A stretch of 64,000 bases of DNA, taken from IMG/VR virus record IMGVR_UViG_3300048694_001005, positions 62,001 through 126,000 of that record. One strand, 5' to 3'. Within the stretch, counting starts at the first letter, position 1, and every line of letters begins with the position of its first letter. The stretch is from a virus. The notes under the pieces were generated by a model. That model saw nothing but the letters and a program-made list of their open reading frames with translations. It was not told where the DNA came from and made no database searches. The position numbers and the translations under genes are program-made. This document shows positions 1 through 8,330 of this stretch, piece by piece.

Positions 1-810
1 ATGTATGGCATCTGGTATTGTTTCTTTTATTGCTTTCAGTATTAATTTTTCTGCTTTTGAAACAGTAATTCCTTTAGTTAACTTTAAACGATTAATTCTA
101 GACTTTTCTTCTGCGGATTTGGAATTTAAGGTGCCCTGCCATTTATTTTGTCGATCTTGCCAAATCTTCATCCCCTCATTTTCTCCATATTTTTGTACGC
201 ATATTTCTTTTGAAAAATATTTTTGCGAGTTTGACAACATGAGTGCTGACTCTTCTGCGGAATATCCCCTAGCAGTATAGTATTCAATACATCGAGGTGA
301 TGAAACTCGATGTAAGTTTGATCTAGATTTTTTTTCGGCACCTAATTTATTATTGGACCTTTTCGTTTCTTTAGCTAATTTAATAGCTTCTTCAAGAGAA
401 AATCCTTTGTTGATCCAATACTCTTTCCTAATCGGCCTTCGACTATTTCTTTCTTGATCAGCTTCGTCCTCGGTATAGTTTTTTCCGGTTATGGGATTGA
501 TCTTGTTAAGCCAAAAATTTCTGCTATAAACACTACACGGATTCCCTGATTTATGTTTTTTGGCCTTTATATGCGACTCCTCATAGGTCCAGCCTCGTGA
601 TAACCAATAAGATTTTGTGCGTGGCGCAGCATTGGTTGTTAGGTTTAATTTTTGACGAATGAATTGCTCAATAATTTTCTTGTTGTTTTCAATTTTGATA
701 CTCAACAAGTCGACTAACAATTTTTGATACAGATCAGGATTTAAATTTTTGATAGTTTGTTCCATTACTTCTTGACAATTAACTTTGAGTTCTTTGTTCC
801 AGCGCGGCAT
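1..810 (-). CDS. Free-standing homing endonuclease inside fractured gp46 (partial, runs off window)
   Basis: The frame is open for 270 codons from an ATG at 808-810 to the window edge, so the C-terminal part is not seen. The start lies inside the coding end of the upstream gp46/intein fragment, in another frame, and has its own ribosome site (AGGAG about 8 nt upstream). The protein is basic and shows three helical repeats of the type YW-x-(S/N)-(R/K)-G-(W/F/Y)-x-x-EE-A, at about residues 69-85, 130-145 and 195-208. A KYGENEGMKIWQDRQNKW block follows near residue 225. I associate these features with phage homing endonucleases of the Vsr-like (EDxHD) class; that is family knowledge recalled, not searched. 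The catalytic domain would lie beyond position 1. Its likely role is to cut gp46 alleles lacking the insertion. Confidence is good for a homing endonuclease and lower for the exact nuclease family. Confidence 0.72.
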   Translation of the reverse strand, partial: MPRWNKELKVNCQEVMEQTIKNLNPDLYQKLLVDLLSIKIENNKKIIEQFIRQKLNLTTNAAPRTKSYWLSRGWTYEESHIKAKKHKSGNPCSVYSRNFWLNKINPITGKNYTEDEADQERNSRRPIRKEYWINKGFSLEEAIKLAKETKRSNNKLGAEKKSRSNLHRVSSPRCIEYYTARGYSAEESALMLSNSQKYFSKEICVQKYGENEGMKIWQDRQNKWQGTLNSKSAEEKSRINRLKLTKGITVSKAEKLILKAIKETIPDAIH

Positions 811-892
811 TATATAATTCTCCTATAGTAAGTTCCATAACTTCACCGGTTTCGGTGTTACGAACTTTAACTAAAGTATTTATCCCAACACA
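779..892 (-). other. Split-intein N-fragment (37 aa)
   Basis: This part runs from Cys1 to the stop codon. It begins C-V-x-x-x-T-x-V-x-V and continues with TGE...TIGELY, as expected for intein motif A and the following strands. It ends well before any block B (TxxH). Such a short N-fragment resembles the atypically split inteins known from viral metagenomes (for example AceL-TerL, about 25 aa). The insertion point after the P-loop Lys leaves a Ser or Thr as the likely +1 residue of the C-extein, a favoured site for inteins. The C-fragment is not in the window. Confidence 0.75.
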
Positions 893-1048
893 TTTACCCG
901 TGCCATTGCGAGCACCAGCATCATCACCGCCTAGATCTAAGTTTTCCCCCAGCACCAGTGTTAGGTCCTGGCGATTGAAGTCAATAGCTTGTGTGACATT
1001 ACCCACACTTAGGAAGTTCTTTACAGTGAGATTCTTAACTTTGAACAT
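779..1048 (-). CDS. 46: gp46 recombination nuclease subunit, N-terminal fragment fused to a split-intein N-fragment
   Basis: Residues 1-52 are the start of a T4 gp46/SbcC-type ATPase (the large subunit of the gp46/47 recombination and DNA-processing nuclease), ending exactly at a Walker A motif, ARNGTGK. Instead of the expected Ser/Thr, residue 53 is Cys (codon 890-892) and the sequence becomes CVGINTLVKVRN...TIGELY, which looks like intein block A. It stops 37 residues later. The fragment cannot be a working ATPase alone. The simplest reading is N-extein plus N-intein of a split intein, with C-intein and the rest of gp46 encoded beyond the window after the endonuclease. The ATG overlaps the gp47 stop (TAATG), so gp47 and gp46 are translationally linked. 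The alternative is a gene broken by endonuclease insertion, but the intein-like residues make that less likely. Confidence 0.82.
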   Translation of the reverse strand: MFKVKNLTVKNFLSVGNVTQAIDFNRQDLTLVLGENLDLGGDDAGARNGTGKCVGINTLVKVRNTETGEVMELTIGELYNAALEQRTQS

Positions 1049-2061
1049 TATAGGTTCCTATAGATATCTAGCAGTATCTTTTTATCAAAGTGTTCGCTTT
1101 CAATACTAGTAATTTGATTTGTGACAATTTGATCCACACTTTCAAACGTGATCTCGGCAGCGCCAGTCATGTCTGATAATTCTGTTTTCTTAGGCGGGAT
1201 TAATGTAATCTCACGCAGTTGAAACTGATCCACAAATGTTTCTTTGAGATAGTTAGCTTCTTCATAGCTGAGATCAACGTCTAAATTGATACGCACATGC
1301 TGCCGTGGTTTGAGTATCGCACTGGGATCAGCTACGATATCACTGAGTTTAGCCACCAAATAAGTGGGTTGATCGGGCCAACTATGAAATACTGGATCTT
1401 CGCCCCAGGGCAGTATCATGACACCACGTTCAGCATCGCCTGCATCGGCGTAATTATGTGGGAAGCAATTACCAATATACGTAATGTTGCGTTCTGATTG
1501 TCGTTTATGGAAATGCCCGCTGAATACGTGCCCTATATGCCCAAGGTGTTCACGGCGTATTTCACCATGCTCTGGCATCTGTACCATTGCATTCATGTAA
1601 AAGTGTGGCAGCTCAAAGTGACCAAACATATACTGAGCATTAATCTTCTGCAGTCGTTTGTGGTCATCACCCACTAGCCAAGGTACAATACTGACGTCGC
1701 CTTCCTTAAAGAAGTCATTTACGATAGTGATATTGTCAATATGTCTAGCCCACTCAACACTTTGAATGTCGCGCTTGTCTCTATAGTAGAGATCGTGGTT
1801 GCCAGGAATAAAAAACACACGATTAAAACTTTGGCTCATTAACTCTAAACAGCGTAAGCTATAATTAAGAGTCATGATATTGATACTGGCGCGATTATTG
1901 TGGTAATCGCCCAGGAATAAACAAGTATCACAATCGTTTTGGCGCCCCAGCTCGCAGGCCCAGTTTATAAATGCTAGGCAATCTTCATTGTGAAGTTTAC
2001 TGTTAGATTTTAAGCCAAGATGCAGATCTGTAAAAACAATAGCACGTTTAAATAAATTCAT
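1048..2061 (-). CDS. 47: gp47 recombination nuclease subunit (SbcD/Mre11-like phosphoesterase)
   Basis: At 337 aa this is nearly the length of T4 gp47 (339). The metallophosphoesterase motifs are all visible: D12-L-H14, G51-D-x-H54, G87-N-H-D90, H148 in GHFE and G182-H-F-H185. It should form the nuclease of the gp46/gp47 complex, which processes double-strand breaks for recombination-dependent replication and, in T4, helps degrade host DNA. It lies just downstream of gp55 and its stop overlaps the gp46 start by one base. The ORF is intact, unlike gp46. A sigma70-like element sits directly upstream, so it may be expressed before the late genes. Identification is firm. Confidence 0.95.
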   Translation of the reverse strand: MNLFKRAIVFTDLHLGLKSNSKLHNEDCLAFINWACELGRQNDCDTCLFLGDYHNNRASINIMTLNYSLRCLELMSQSFNRVFFIPGNHDLYYRDKRDIQSVEWARHIDNITIVNDFFKEGDVSIVPWLVGDDHKRLQKINAQYMFGHFELPHFYMNAMVQMPEHGEIRREHLGHIGHVFSGHFHKRQSERNITYIGNCFPHNYADAGDAERGVMILPWGEDPVFHSWPDQPTYLVAKLSDIVADPSAILKPRQHVRINLDVDLSYEEANYLKETFVDQFQLREITLIPPKKTELSDMTGAAEITFESVDQIVTNQITSIESEHFDKKILLDIYRNL

Positions 2062-2069
2062 ACCTACGT

Positions 2070-2099
2070 ATTATATAGATCTCAGTAGTACAAGATCAA
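2070..2099 (-). promoter_or_regulatory. Possible sigma70-like promoter of gp47
   Basis: On the minus strand TTGATC and TATAAT are separated by 18 nt in the short gp55-gp47 gap. The TATAAT ends only 8 nt before the gp47 ATG, leaving almost no leader, so the site may be fortuitous. Confidence 0.35.
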
Positions 2100-2104
2100 G
2101 TTTT

Positions 2105-2956
2105 TCAGTCATCTATATTGCCAGACCCGCCGTGCCAATTCATTTGCCTTGTATAGCTTGGTGCAAAGTTATTCATCTCCAAAATATCGTCACGCAAGTT
2201 TTGATTGCGTTTTTCTACATTTAATACACGAGTAAATGAGTTAGTGATAACTGCGGTATAGTAAGCGAATGGATTGTTACTTTTGCTTTCATCAAACTGT
2301 AAACCTATTTGGCTTAACTGCAATAATGCTTGGCTGCGCATTTCGTCATTGTACGTATATCCTCGCCAATTGCTACGAGTGCCGTAACGCTCACACAACT
2401 TCATGAACATCAGAGCTAGCTTATTGGTCATTTTACCATGATCTTTGCAAAATTGTCCACGACTCAGCGTACCGGTCCAGTGACTTTTTGCCACACATTT
2501 GGGAATACCGTTTTTATCTATTCTATAGTGTTGGAAGGGAGGGAAGTTTACTTTAATATATTGAGTAACGGGTTCAACGTCGCCATCGTATTCTGTGTGA
2601 TCGTCGGGTTCTTCTGCATCCATAGCAGCCATTTTTACTTTATCTACAGGTATATGTTCCCAGGTCATTATTCTAAACACCAGTTCGGTATCAGTAATAT
2701 CTTTGGGTTTTATTTTGTTTTTGTCTAGTTTCGCTGTGGGGTCGATTTTTACTGCTTGTTCGTGTGCTAGTTTACAAAGTCGTTCTGCTCTAGCTTTTTT
2801 GGCTTTTTTAATGTTTTTGGGTACGATTTGGTCAACATTTTTAAGTATCATGTCATAATCAACATCTCGTTCCGTCTTATAACTACAGTATGATGTCTTA
2901 CTTTTGTGTATTTCTGCTAATAAATCTCTGTTGTTGAGGTAATTTACGCGGGCCAT
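2105..2956 (-). CDS. 55: gp55-like late-transcription sigma factor
   Basis: In T4, gp55 directs host RNA polymerase to TATAAATA late promoters together with gp33 and the sliding clamp. Residues about 185-265 match the gp55 core: a YTYNDEMRSQALLQ segment, then FDESKSNNPFAYYT, then a helix with NSFTRVLNVEKRNQ (compare FDETKYKNPHAYIT in T4). The N-terminus MARVNYLNNRDLLAEI also matches T4 gp55 (YVNNKELLQAI). The protein is 283 aa against 185 in T4. The extra length is mostly a lysine-rich, then acidic, insertion between residues about 40 and 170. The start is supported by AAGGAGAA upstream. Many T4-type late elements in this window fit its presence. The gene is divergent from gp48. Confidence 0.88.
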   Translation of the reverse strand: MARVNYLNNRDLLAEIHKSKTSYCSYKTERDVDYDMILKNVDQIVPKNIKKAKKARAERLCKLAHEQAVKIDPTAKLDKNKIKPKDITDTELVFRIMTWEHIPVDKVKMAAMDAEEPDDHTEYDGDVEPVTQYIKVNFPPFQHYRIDKNGIPKCVAKSHWTGTLSRGQFCKDHGKMTNKLALMFMKLCERYGTRSNWRGYTYNDEMRSQALLQLSQIGLQFDESKSNNPFAYYTAVITNSFTRVLNVEKRNQNLRDDILEMNNFAPSYTRQMNWHGGSGNIDD

Positions 2957-3004
2957 TCAATAGGTTCTCCTTATATGTACTTAATACTAGCACATTTTAG
3001 CAAA

Positions 3005-3012
3005 AATAAATA
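3005..3012 (+). promoter_or_regulatory. T4-type late promoter -10 (AATAAATA) before gp48
   Basis: AATAAATA, one base from the T4 late consensus TATAAATA, lies 26 nt upstream of the gp48 ATG in the divergent gap after gp55. It probably drives the baseplate operon. Confidence 0.6.
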
Positions 3013-3038
3013 TATAAAACAAGGGTTTACTACAATTT

Positions 3039-3950
3039 ATGCCAGAAAACTTTACAATTACAAACGATGACGACGGCAATCCGTTGCCAACAACACAACC
3101 AGCAACGGATCAACCTGGCGCGTTTAGTACCAGTGGAATTTCAAATACGCTGAAAAACTTCGCTAGTGGTGCACGTAATTTAATGGGCGATCAAAATGGT
3201 CTACTGGGTAGTTTGGGTAGACTGGCTGGTATAGGTATATTGTCGGGTGGCAAATCGCCAAATAAAAAACAAAACGTAAACATAGCAGATGTCGCCACAC
3301 CAATCTTAGACCAGGGGTTATCCTATGATAAAGACTGGCGTGTTCGTTTATTATTGCCAGATGGGCTAGCGGGAGAATTGTATCAACTGGATCTATTAAA
3401 ACCCCTGGGCGGTGGACAGGATGATGGCAGTCAAGTTTTCCGCGGTGTAATTTTTCCATATACTCCTAACATCACAGTTACCTATGCTGCGGATTGGCAA
3501 GCTCAGAAGCTAACACACAGCAACTATGCGGCACAATTCTATAACAGTAGCGAAGTACAGGACATACAAATACAGGGAACATTTACTGCCCAAAATCAAG
3601 CCGAAGCAGAATATCTGCTGGCAGTTATGACCTTTAGCAAGTTAATAACAAAAATGTTTTTTGGTGAAAGCAGCAATGTAGGAAATCCGCCACCTATTAT
3701 GCATCTATATGGACATGGTGAATATCAATGGAATCGTGTGCCAGTTATAGTAAAGAACGTTCAGTACTCTTTATCGCCCGATGTAGATTATATGCCAGTA
3801 TTACGAGACGGCAAGCCCATAGCCAGAGTACCTACAATAGTAGAAAGCTTTTCTTGGACCGTCGCACCGGTATACAGTAGAAAACAAATGAGCACTTGGA
3901 GTTACGAAAAGTTTGCAAGCGGCGAATTGATTAAAGGGGGATTCATCTAA
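3039..3950 (+). CDS. 48: Baseplate tail-tube cap protein, gp48-like
   Basis: The 303-aa product starts the baseplate operon. Residues 1-80 are a low-complexity, Gly/Ser/Asn-rich N-terminus. The rest is a beta-rich domain with EVQDIQIQGTFTAQNQAEAEYLLAVM followed by FSKLITKMFFGE. This resembles the T4 gp48 segment in which a beta strand leads to EDLMAIINIYQYF. In T4, gp48 sits on the baseplate hub and, with gp54, nucleates tail-tube polymerisation. The stop overlaps the next ATG, and gp53 and hub genes follow, which supports the role. A gp54-type assignment is possible, but a better gp54 candidate lies at 55525. Confidence 0.7.
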   Translation: MPENFTITNDDDGNPLPTTQPATDQPGAFSTSGISNTLKNFASGARNLMGDQNGLLGSLGRLAGIGILSGGKSPNKKQNVNIADVATPILDQGLSYDKDWRVRLLLPDGLAGELYQLDLLKPLGGGQDDGSQVFRGVIFPYTPNITVTYAADWQAQKLTHSNYAAQFYNSSEVQDIQIQGTFTAQNQAEAEYLLAVMTFSKLITKMFFGESSNVGNPPPIMHLYGHGEYQWNRVPVIVKNVQYSLSPDVDYMPVLRDGKPIARVPTIVESFSWTVAPVYSRKQMSTWSYEKFASGELIKGGFI

Positions 3951-4249
3951 TGGCCACATATTCAAAAGCAAGTCCCTATTATTCTACTGGTACATATGGT
4001 GGATACTTAGACGTATTAAATTACAGATCCTTTCCAGCACAGCCTGATGATCAAATTATCACTTTAACTGAATCATATAGGAATAGACCAGATTTGTTGG
4101 CATTTGACCTGTATCAGGATTCACGTTTGTGGTGGGTATTTGCAGTAAGAAATCCCAACAATATAAAAAATCCTGTGTTTGATTTTGTACCTGGACGTAA
4201 AATTTATGTGCCCAAGAAAGAAACTTTAACTACAGCACTGGGATTGTAA
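3950..4249 (+). CDS. 53: Baseplate wedge protein gp53-like
   Basis: This is a 99-aa protein with the gp53 signature DLLAFDLYQDSRLWWVFAVRNPN, followed by a short beta-rich tail with a LysM-like pattern (GRKIYVPKK). T4 gp53 is longer (196 aa) and joins wedges around the hub, so this would be a minimal version. The ATG overlaps the gp48 stop and the stop is directly followed by the hub gene. No membrane segment or signal is visible. The identification rests on the motif and position. Confidence 0.8.
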   Translation: MATYSKASPYYSTGTYGGYLDVLNYRSFPAQPDDQIITLTESYRNRPDLLAFDLYQDSRLWWVFAVRNPNNIKNPVFDFVPGRKIYVPKKETLTTALGL

Positions 4250-4250
4250 T

Positions 4251-7200
4251 ATGACCGTGGATAGAACCAAAGCGGAGCAAAGTGCCAAGTACAATACTGC
4301 TCAAGCGGCGCTTAATGAACAACAGAGTATATTAAATGGAGATCAAAAATTCCTCCAACAAGCAGAAAAGAGATTAAACACAGCAATTTCTCAAGGTGTT
4401 GATCCATTAACCAACCAGCCGTTAACACCGGAATTACAGCTCAAGCTTCAACAAAATGTCGACACACGCAAAGCCACGGTACAGGAATCACAAGCATCTG
4501 TGGCAGCGGCCCAGCAAGATTTTAATCAAGCCAAAGCTAACTACACACCTCCACCAGCAGAGACTGCCACAGAGACACCTAAACAAAGTGTAGCAGACGC
4601 TCCGCAGCCTGCTGCGTCTGGGTCACTAAACGAAGAAGAAAAAAACAATTTAAACTCAGCTAATAAGCAACCCCAAGATGAAGTTCCAGCACGGATAACC
4701 ACTTTTGATGCTAATGGCAATGAGATAACGCCGGAAGAGGAACAGGCCAATCAAGCTGACACTGATAAATCCAATGACGAAGTAAAACAGTTATCCGAAC
4801 CTGTCAGTGACAATATAACAGCTAGTTCTGCAGGCACCAAAGAAAAATCAGATACGGTAACTATTAATCCTATACCAAACTTGTTACACGGCTACTCTAC
4901 CTACACATACAATATTAGCTTGCATATTTTACCCATAGATGCGTATGATGAAATGCAAAAGACTGGCAAATATGTTGTAGATAGAAACAGAGTTTTAATT
5001 GCATCTGCAGGCAGGCATAATGATCAAACCTTTGCAAGAAATCCTTACTGGACTGAAGATTTCTATTTTGACAATCTGCATTTTTCTACGGTTATGGGTT
5101 TTAATTCCAGAACCAAAGGTAGTAATGCAATTACATTAGATTTTACAATAATTGAACCTTATGGTATAAGTTTACTAGATCGATTAATTAAAACTTGTGA
5201 CGATTATGTGGACATAAGTGGTGAAAAAAAGCCTATAGAAAATTATATAGCAGTGCCATACATGTTGCAAATTGACTTTTTTGGATACAATCAAGACTCA
5301 CATGAACCAAAGTTGATAGAAAAAGCAACAAAAAACATAGCTATTAGATTATTGTCTATGGACATGAGCTTCGATGCAAAGGGCACATTGTATAAATTTT
5401 CAGCAGTACCTTATAATCATTCTGCATTTAATGAATTGAATCTAAATTTACCGTCGCTAACAAATATAAAATCAAAGGGCACAGTTGAATCCTTTTTTAC
5501 TTCGGACCAAGAAGACATTGAAACAGAGAAATTACTAAAACAAATAACAAGTACAGAGAAAGGTGGAATTCAAGATAATGTACGCGAGCAGTTTAAGAAA
5601 AGATATAAAGATGATTATAAAACAGCTCAAGAAACACAACAGAAAAAATTAGAGGAATGGAAAAAGAAAAATCCTAAACTATCGGCTGAAATTGACAAGC
5701 CCACAGGCACTATTGTGATTGAAGAACTTAAAAAGAGTAACTACCCGCGCCCGGTGCCAGCAATAGATGATGCTACCTTGGAAAAGAACGCGGAAGAAAA
5801 GTGGAAGGAACAATCAAGTAATTCAGCCATTTATGCTACAGAAGTAAATGCGGGCGGTCTGGGTGTTGCCTTAAACACATACCAAAAATTCATTGCGAAA
5901 GAATATAACCTGTTAGACGGCAACGGTGCACCAATATTATATAAATTTAGCTTTGATCCAGAGATAGGCCAAAGTACAATTAATACTAAACTTCTAACTG
6001 ATCACAGCAGAAAATCACCCAAAGCAGATGCGCCGGTTAAAGCTACGGCCGAAACGGCCACCCCAACATATCCACCTGCACCTGCTACAGGACAAATTGT
6101 AGGTTTTCAATCCAATGCCGGCGGAGCAGCCACGGGAGTGATACGCGCACCTAGACGTGCAGCTTCTGCGGGAGGATCTAATACGCCGCCCGCAGGGGGC
6201 TCTTACGTAGCAGTGGCTAGAGAAATGCTACAGAAGGAAGAAGGATTACCTAAAGGCGGCAAAGCGTATTGGGATCCTGCCGGCCAAAATGTCCTAGTAT
6301 CCATAGGCTATGGTCATCAAATTCAAAAAAATGAATATGATCAGGGATTTATTCAAGCAGGTGCTGAGCAGATTAAAATTGTTGGTAATAGAGGCATAGA
6401 CACTGTATTAACAAAGAATCAAGCGGGTGCTTTGCTAGAGTTGGATCTTCCTAGATATTCATCAAGAGCCGCGGGGCCTTTGGGAAGTGCTGCGTGGGCC
6501 AAGCTGAATGATAACCAAAAAGCAGCATTAATTAGTTATGCCTACAACACTGGTAGTACCGAAAGCTTGGTAAATAATGGAATCGTTGATGCCATTAACA
6601 AGGGAGACTTCACAAGTGCTGGACAAATTATTGCACAAAAAGGTATAAGAACTGCTAATGGAAAAATATTGCCAGCACTGGTTCGTAGAAGAGAACACGA
6701 AGGATCATTATTTTCTTCGGGTGTCACCAATACGAACTCGGAACCGCAAACCCAAACACCAACCCCCGATTCATTTAATACTGCCGCATCTAGTATAGAC
6801 ACCTCTGTAGACTCTGATCAATTTATTTCGTTTCAGCAAGGCACTAGTGTAATAGAAGTTATTAACACTATAATGAAAGCATCGTCTTATATACAAGATC
6901 AGTTGCAATTAAAACTTGACGAAGCAGGAGCCGGCGATGATGCTGAAAAGAAAGCAAAAGTTGAAAGAGAGTTTGAACCCTACAACCACTTTAAAATTAT
7001 TCCAAAAGTGGAGCTGGGTAAGTTTGATCCTGTGCGTAATGACTACACTAAAATAATTACGTTCTTTATCAAAACCTACAAGGTCAAAGGATTGCGTTTT
7101 CCGGATATTAAAAAAGGAACACGCCCTAGGGATATAGATTGTGTTAAACAATACAATTATTATTTCACTGGAAAAAATACTGATATTTTAGACTTAAAGG

Positions 7201-8327
7201 TTAGTTTTGATGCCCTATTTTATACTGCGATGTCGGCTAGGTCACAGCGGTTCCAACAGGCAACAATAGATCAAGCCAAAACAGATCCCCCCAAAGTGGG
7301 CGGAGACTCTGCACCAAATGCAACCATTATCGCTAAACATTCAAAAACTTTACCGGCGTCTTTGCAGTTCGTTCCTAATATTATGGGTAACAATAAGCTT
7401 ACACAGGAAAGTGTTGAAGCTATCAGAGCAAACGATCTATTTGGAAATTTGTATGGTAAGTCGCAGGCTGATATGTTGACTTTAGATTTTGATATTGTTG
7501 GTGACCCCTGTTATATACAGACAGAAGAATTTACGTTAAATCCCGACAGAAAAGATGATTATCTAGACAAAACAGATGTGCGAGTATTTGACAATGGTAG
7601 TTTGGTAATTAATGATGGCGATCTATTCGTTAAAGTGGAATTTAGACTACCCTTAGATATTGATACCACAACAGGACTATACAAATTTGAAGATGGGGAT
7701 CTACGGAAAAGTAGTAAAGATAGTAGCTTCTTTACTGGTATATACAAAATTCTGACAATTGATCACACGTTTCAAGGTGGACAATTCAAACAAAAGTTAC
7801 AAACGGTACGGGTCTACAACGATCCACAAACCTTAGAAAAAGATAATCAAGGTGCTCCTGATCCTAACAGGGACGGGACTACAGGTGAACTTATGGGTCC
7901 ACCTGCACCGGTAAGCTCAATTAGTCAAACTAATAGTAATACAGAGGCAGCAAGTGATGCCCAACTACCTAGCCCAGATCTGCTTCCAACACCTAATCCG
8001 TTACCACAAGTACCACCACTGCCCAGTGTATCACAAGTTAGCACAGCTAGCGGTACTGCAACAACTACAATATCTGGAGACGGAACAGTAACTACGGTAA
8101 CATCCACAGTTACGGAAACGGTTACGGGCGGCGGCTCAACTACAACTACCGCAGTCTATGATGACAAGGGCAATGTAGTTGGCGTTAACAAAGTTTATGA
8201 AGCTGCACAACAAGCAGATAGAAATGCTGTGATTGCCAAGGCGCAAACACTGAACATACAGGAATTAGAAAATTTGAAGAAATCACGAGTGGGTAATGAG
8301 AGCCCAATCCAGGAAGGTGATTGGTAA
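4251..8327 (+). CDS. Large baseplate hub protein with embedded T4-type lysozyme (GH24)
   Basis: The 1,358 aa fall into: a Gln/Ala-rich coiled coil and low-complexity linker (1-210); a hub-like beta domain (about 210-420, starting NLLHGYSTYTYNI); a charged helical linker (430-530); a GH24 lysozyme (about 651-823); a second hub-like domain (about 850-1200); and a Thr/Ser/Pro-rich tail. In the lysozyme, E664, D675 and S684 align with T4 lysozyme E11, D20 and T26, within KEEG...WDP...SIGYGH. The protein thus joins hub structure (gp27-like, inferred from position before gp5) with a peptidoglycan-cutting domain that T4 places in gp5. It would act in the periplasm during DNA injection. The gp27 relationship is inference; the lysozyme domain is clear. 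Confidence 0.78.
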   Translation: MTVDRTKAEQSAKYNTAQAALNEQQSILNGDQKFLQQAEKRLNTAISQGVDPLTNQPLTPELQLKLQQNVDTRKATVQESQASVAAAQQDFNQAKANYTPPPAETATETPKQSVADAPQPAASGSLNEEEKNNLNSANKQPQDEVPARITTFDANGNEITPEEEQANQADTDKSNDEVKQLSEPVSDNITASSAGTKEKSDTVTINPIPNLLHGYSTYTYNISLHILPIDAYDEMQKTGKYVVDRNRVLIASAGRHNDQTFARNPYWTEDFYFDNLHFSTVMGFNSRTKGSNAITLDFTIIEPYGISLLDRLIKTCDDYVDISGEKKPIENYIAVPYMLQIDFFGYNQDSHEPKLIEKATKNIAIRLLSMDMSFDAKGTLYKFSAVPYNHSAFNELNLNLPSLTNIKSKGTVESFFTSDQEDIETEKLLKQITSTEKGGIQDNVREQFKKRYKDDYKTAQETQQKKLEEWKKKNPKLSAEIDKPTGTIVIEELKKSNYPRPVPAIDDATLEKNAEEKWKEQSSNSAIYATEVNAGGLGVALNTYQKFIAKEYNLLDGNGAPILYKFSFDPEIGQSTINTKLLTDHSRKSPKADAPVKATAETATPTYPPAPATGQIVGFQSNAGGAATGVIRAPRRAASAGGSNTPPAGGSYVAVAREMLQKEEGLPKGGKAYWDPAGQNVLVSIGYGHQIQKNEYDQGFIQAGAEQIKIVGNRGIDTVLTKNQAGALLELDLPRYSSRAAGPLGSAAWAKLNDNQKAALISYAYNTGSTESLVNNGIVDAINKGDFTSAGQIIAQKGIRTANGKILPALVRRREHEGSLFSSGVTNTNSEPQTQTPTPDSFNTAASSIDTSVDSDQFISFQQGTSVIEVINTIMKASSYIQDQLQLKLDEAGAGDDAEKKAKVEREFEPYNHFKIIPKVELGKFDPVRNDYTKIITFFIKTYKVKGLRFPDIKKGTRPRDIDCVKQYNYYFTGKNTDILDLKVSFDALFYTAMSARSQRFQQATIDQAKTDPPKVGGDSAPNATIIAKHSKTLPASLQFVPNIMGNNKLTQESVEAIRANDLFGNLYGKSQADMLTLDFDIVGDPCYIQTEEFTLNPDRKDDYLDKTDVRVFDNGSLVINDGDLFVKVEFRLPLDIDTTTGLYKFEDGDLRKSSKDSSFFTGIYKILTIDHTFQGGQFKQKLQTVRVYNDPQTLEKDNQGAPDPNRDGTTGELMGPPAPVSSISQTNSNTEAASDAQLPSPDLLPTPNPLPQVPPLPSVSQVSTASGTATTTISGDGTVTTVTSTVTETVTGGGSTTTTAVYDDKGNVVGVNKVYEAAQQADRNAVIAKAQTLNIQELENLKKSRVGNESPIQEGDW

Positions 8328-8330
8328 ACA

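Noticed and set aside
5-280. Plus-strand frame of 91 codons at the window start
   Set aside because: It lies opposite the open endonuclease frame, has no ribosome site and no recognisable protein character.
779-1048. gp46 fragment as a simple pseudogene
   Set aside because: The break is precisely after the P-loop Lys, and the following residues match an intein start, so a split intein explains it better.
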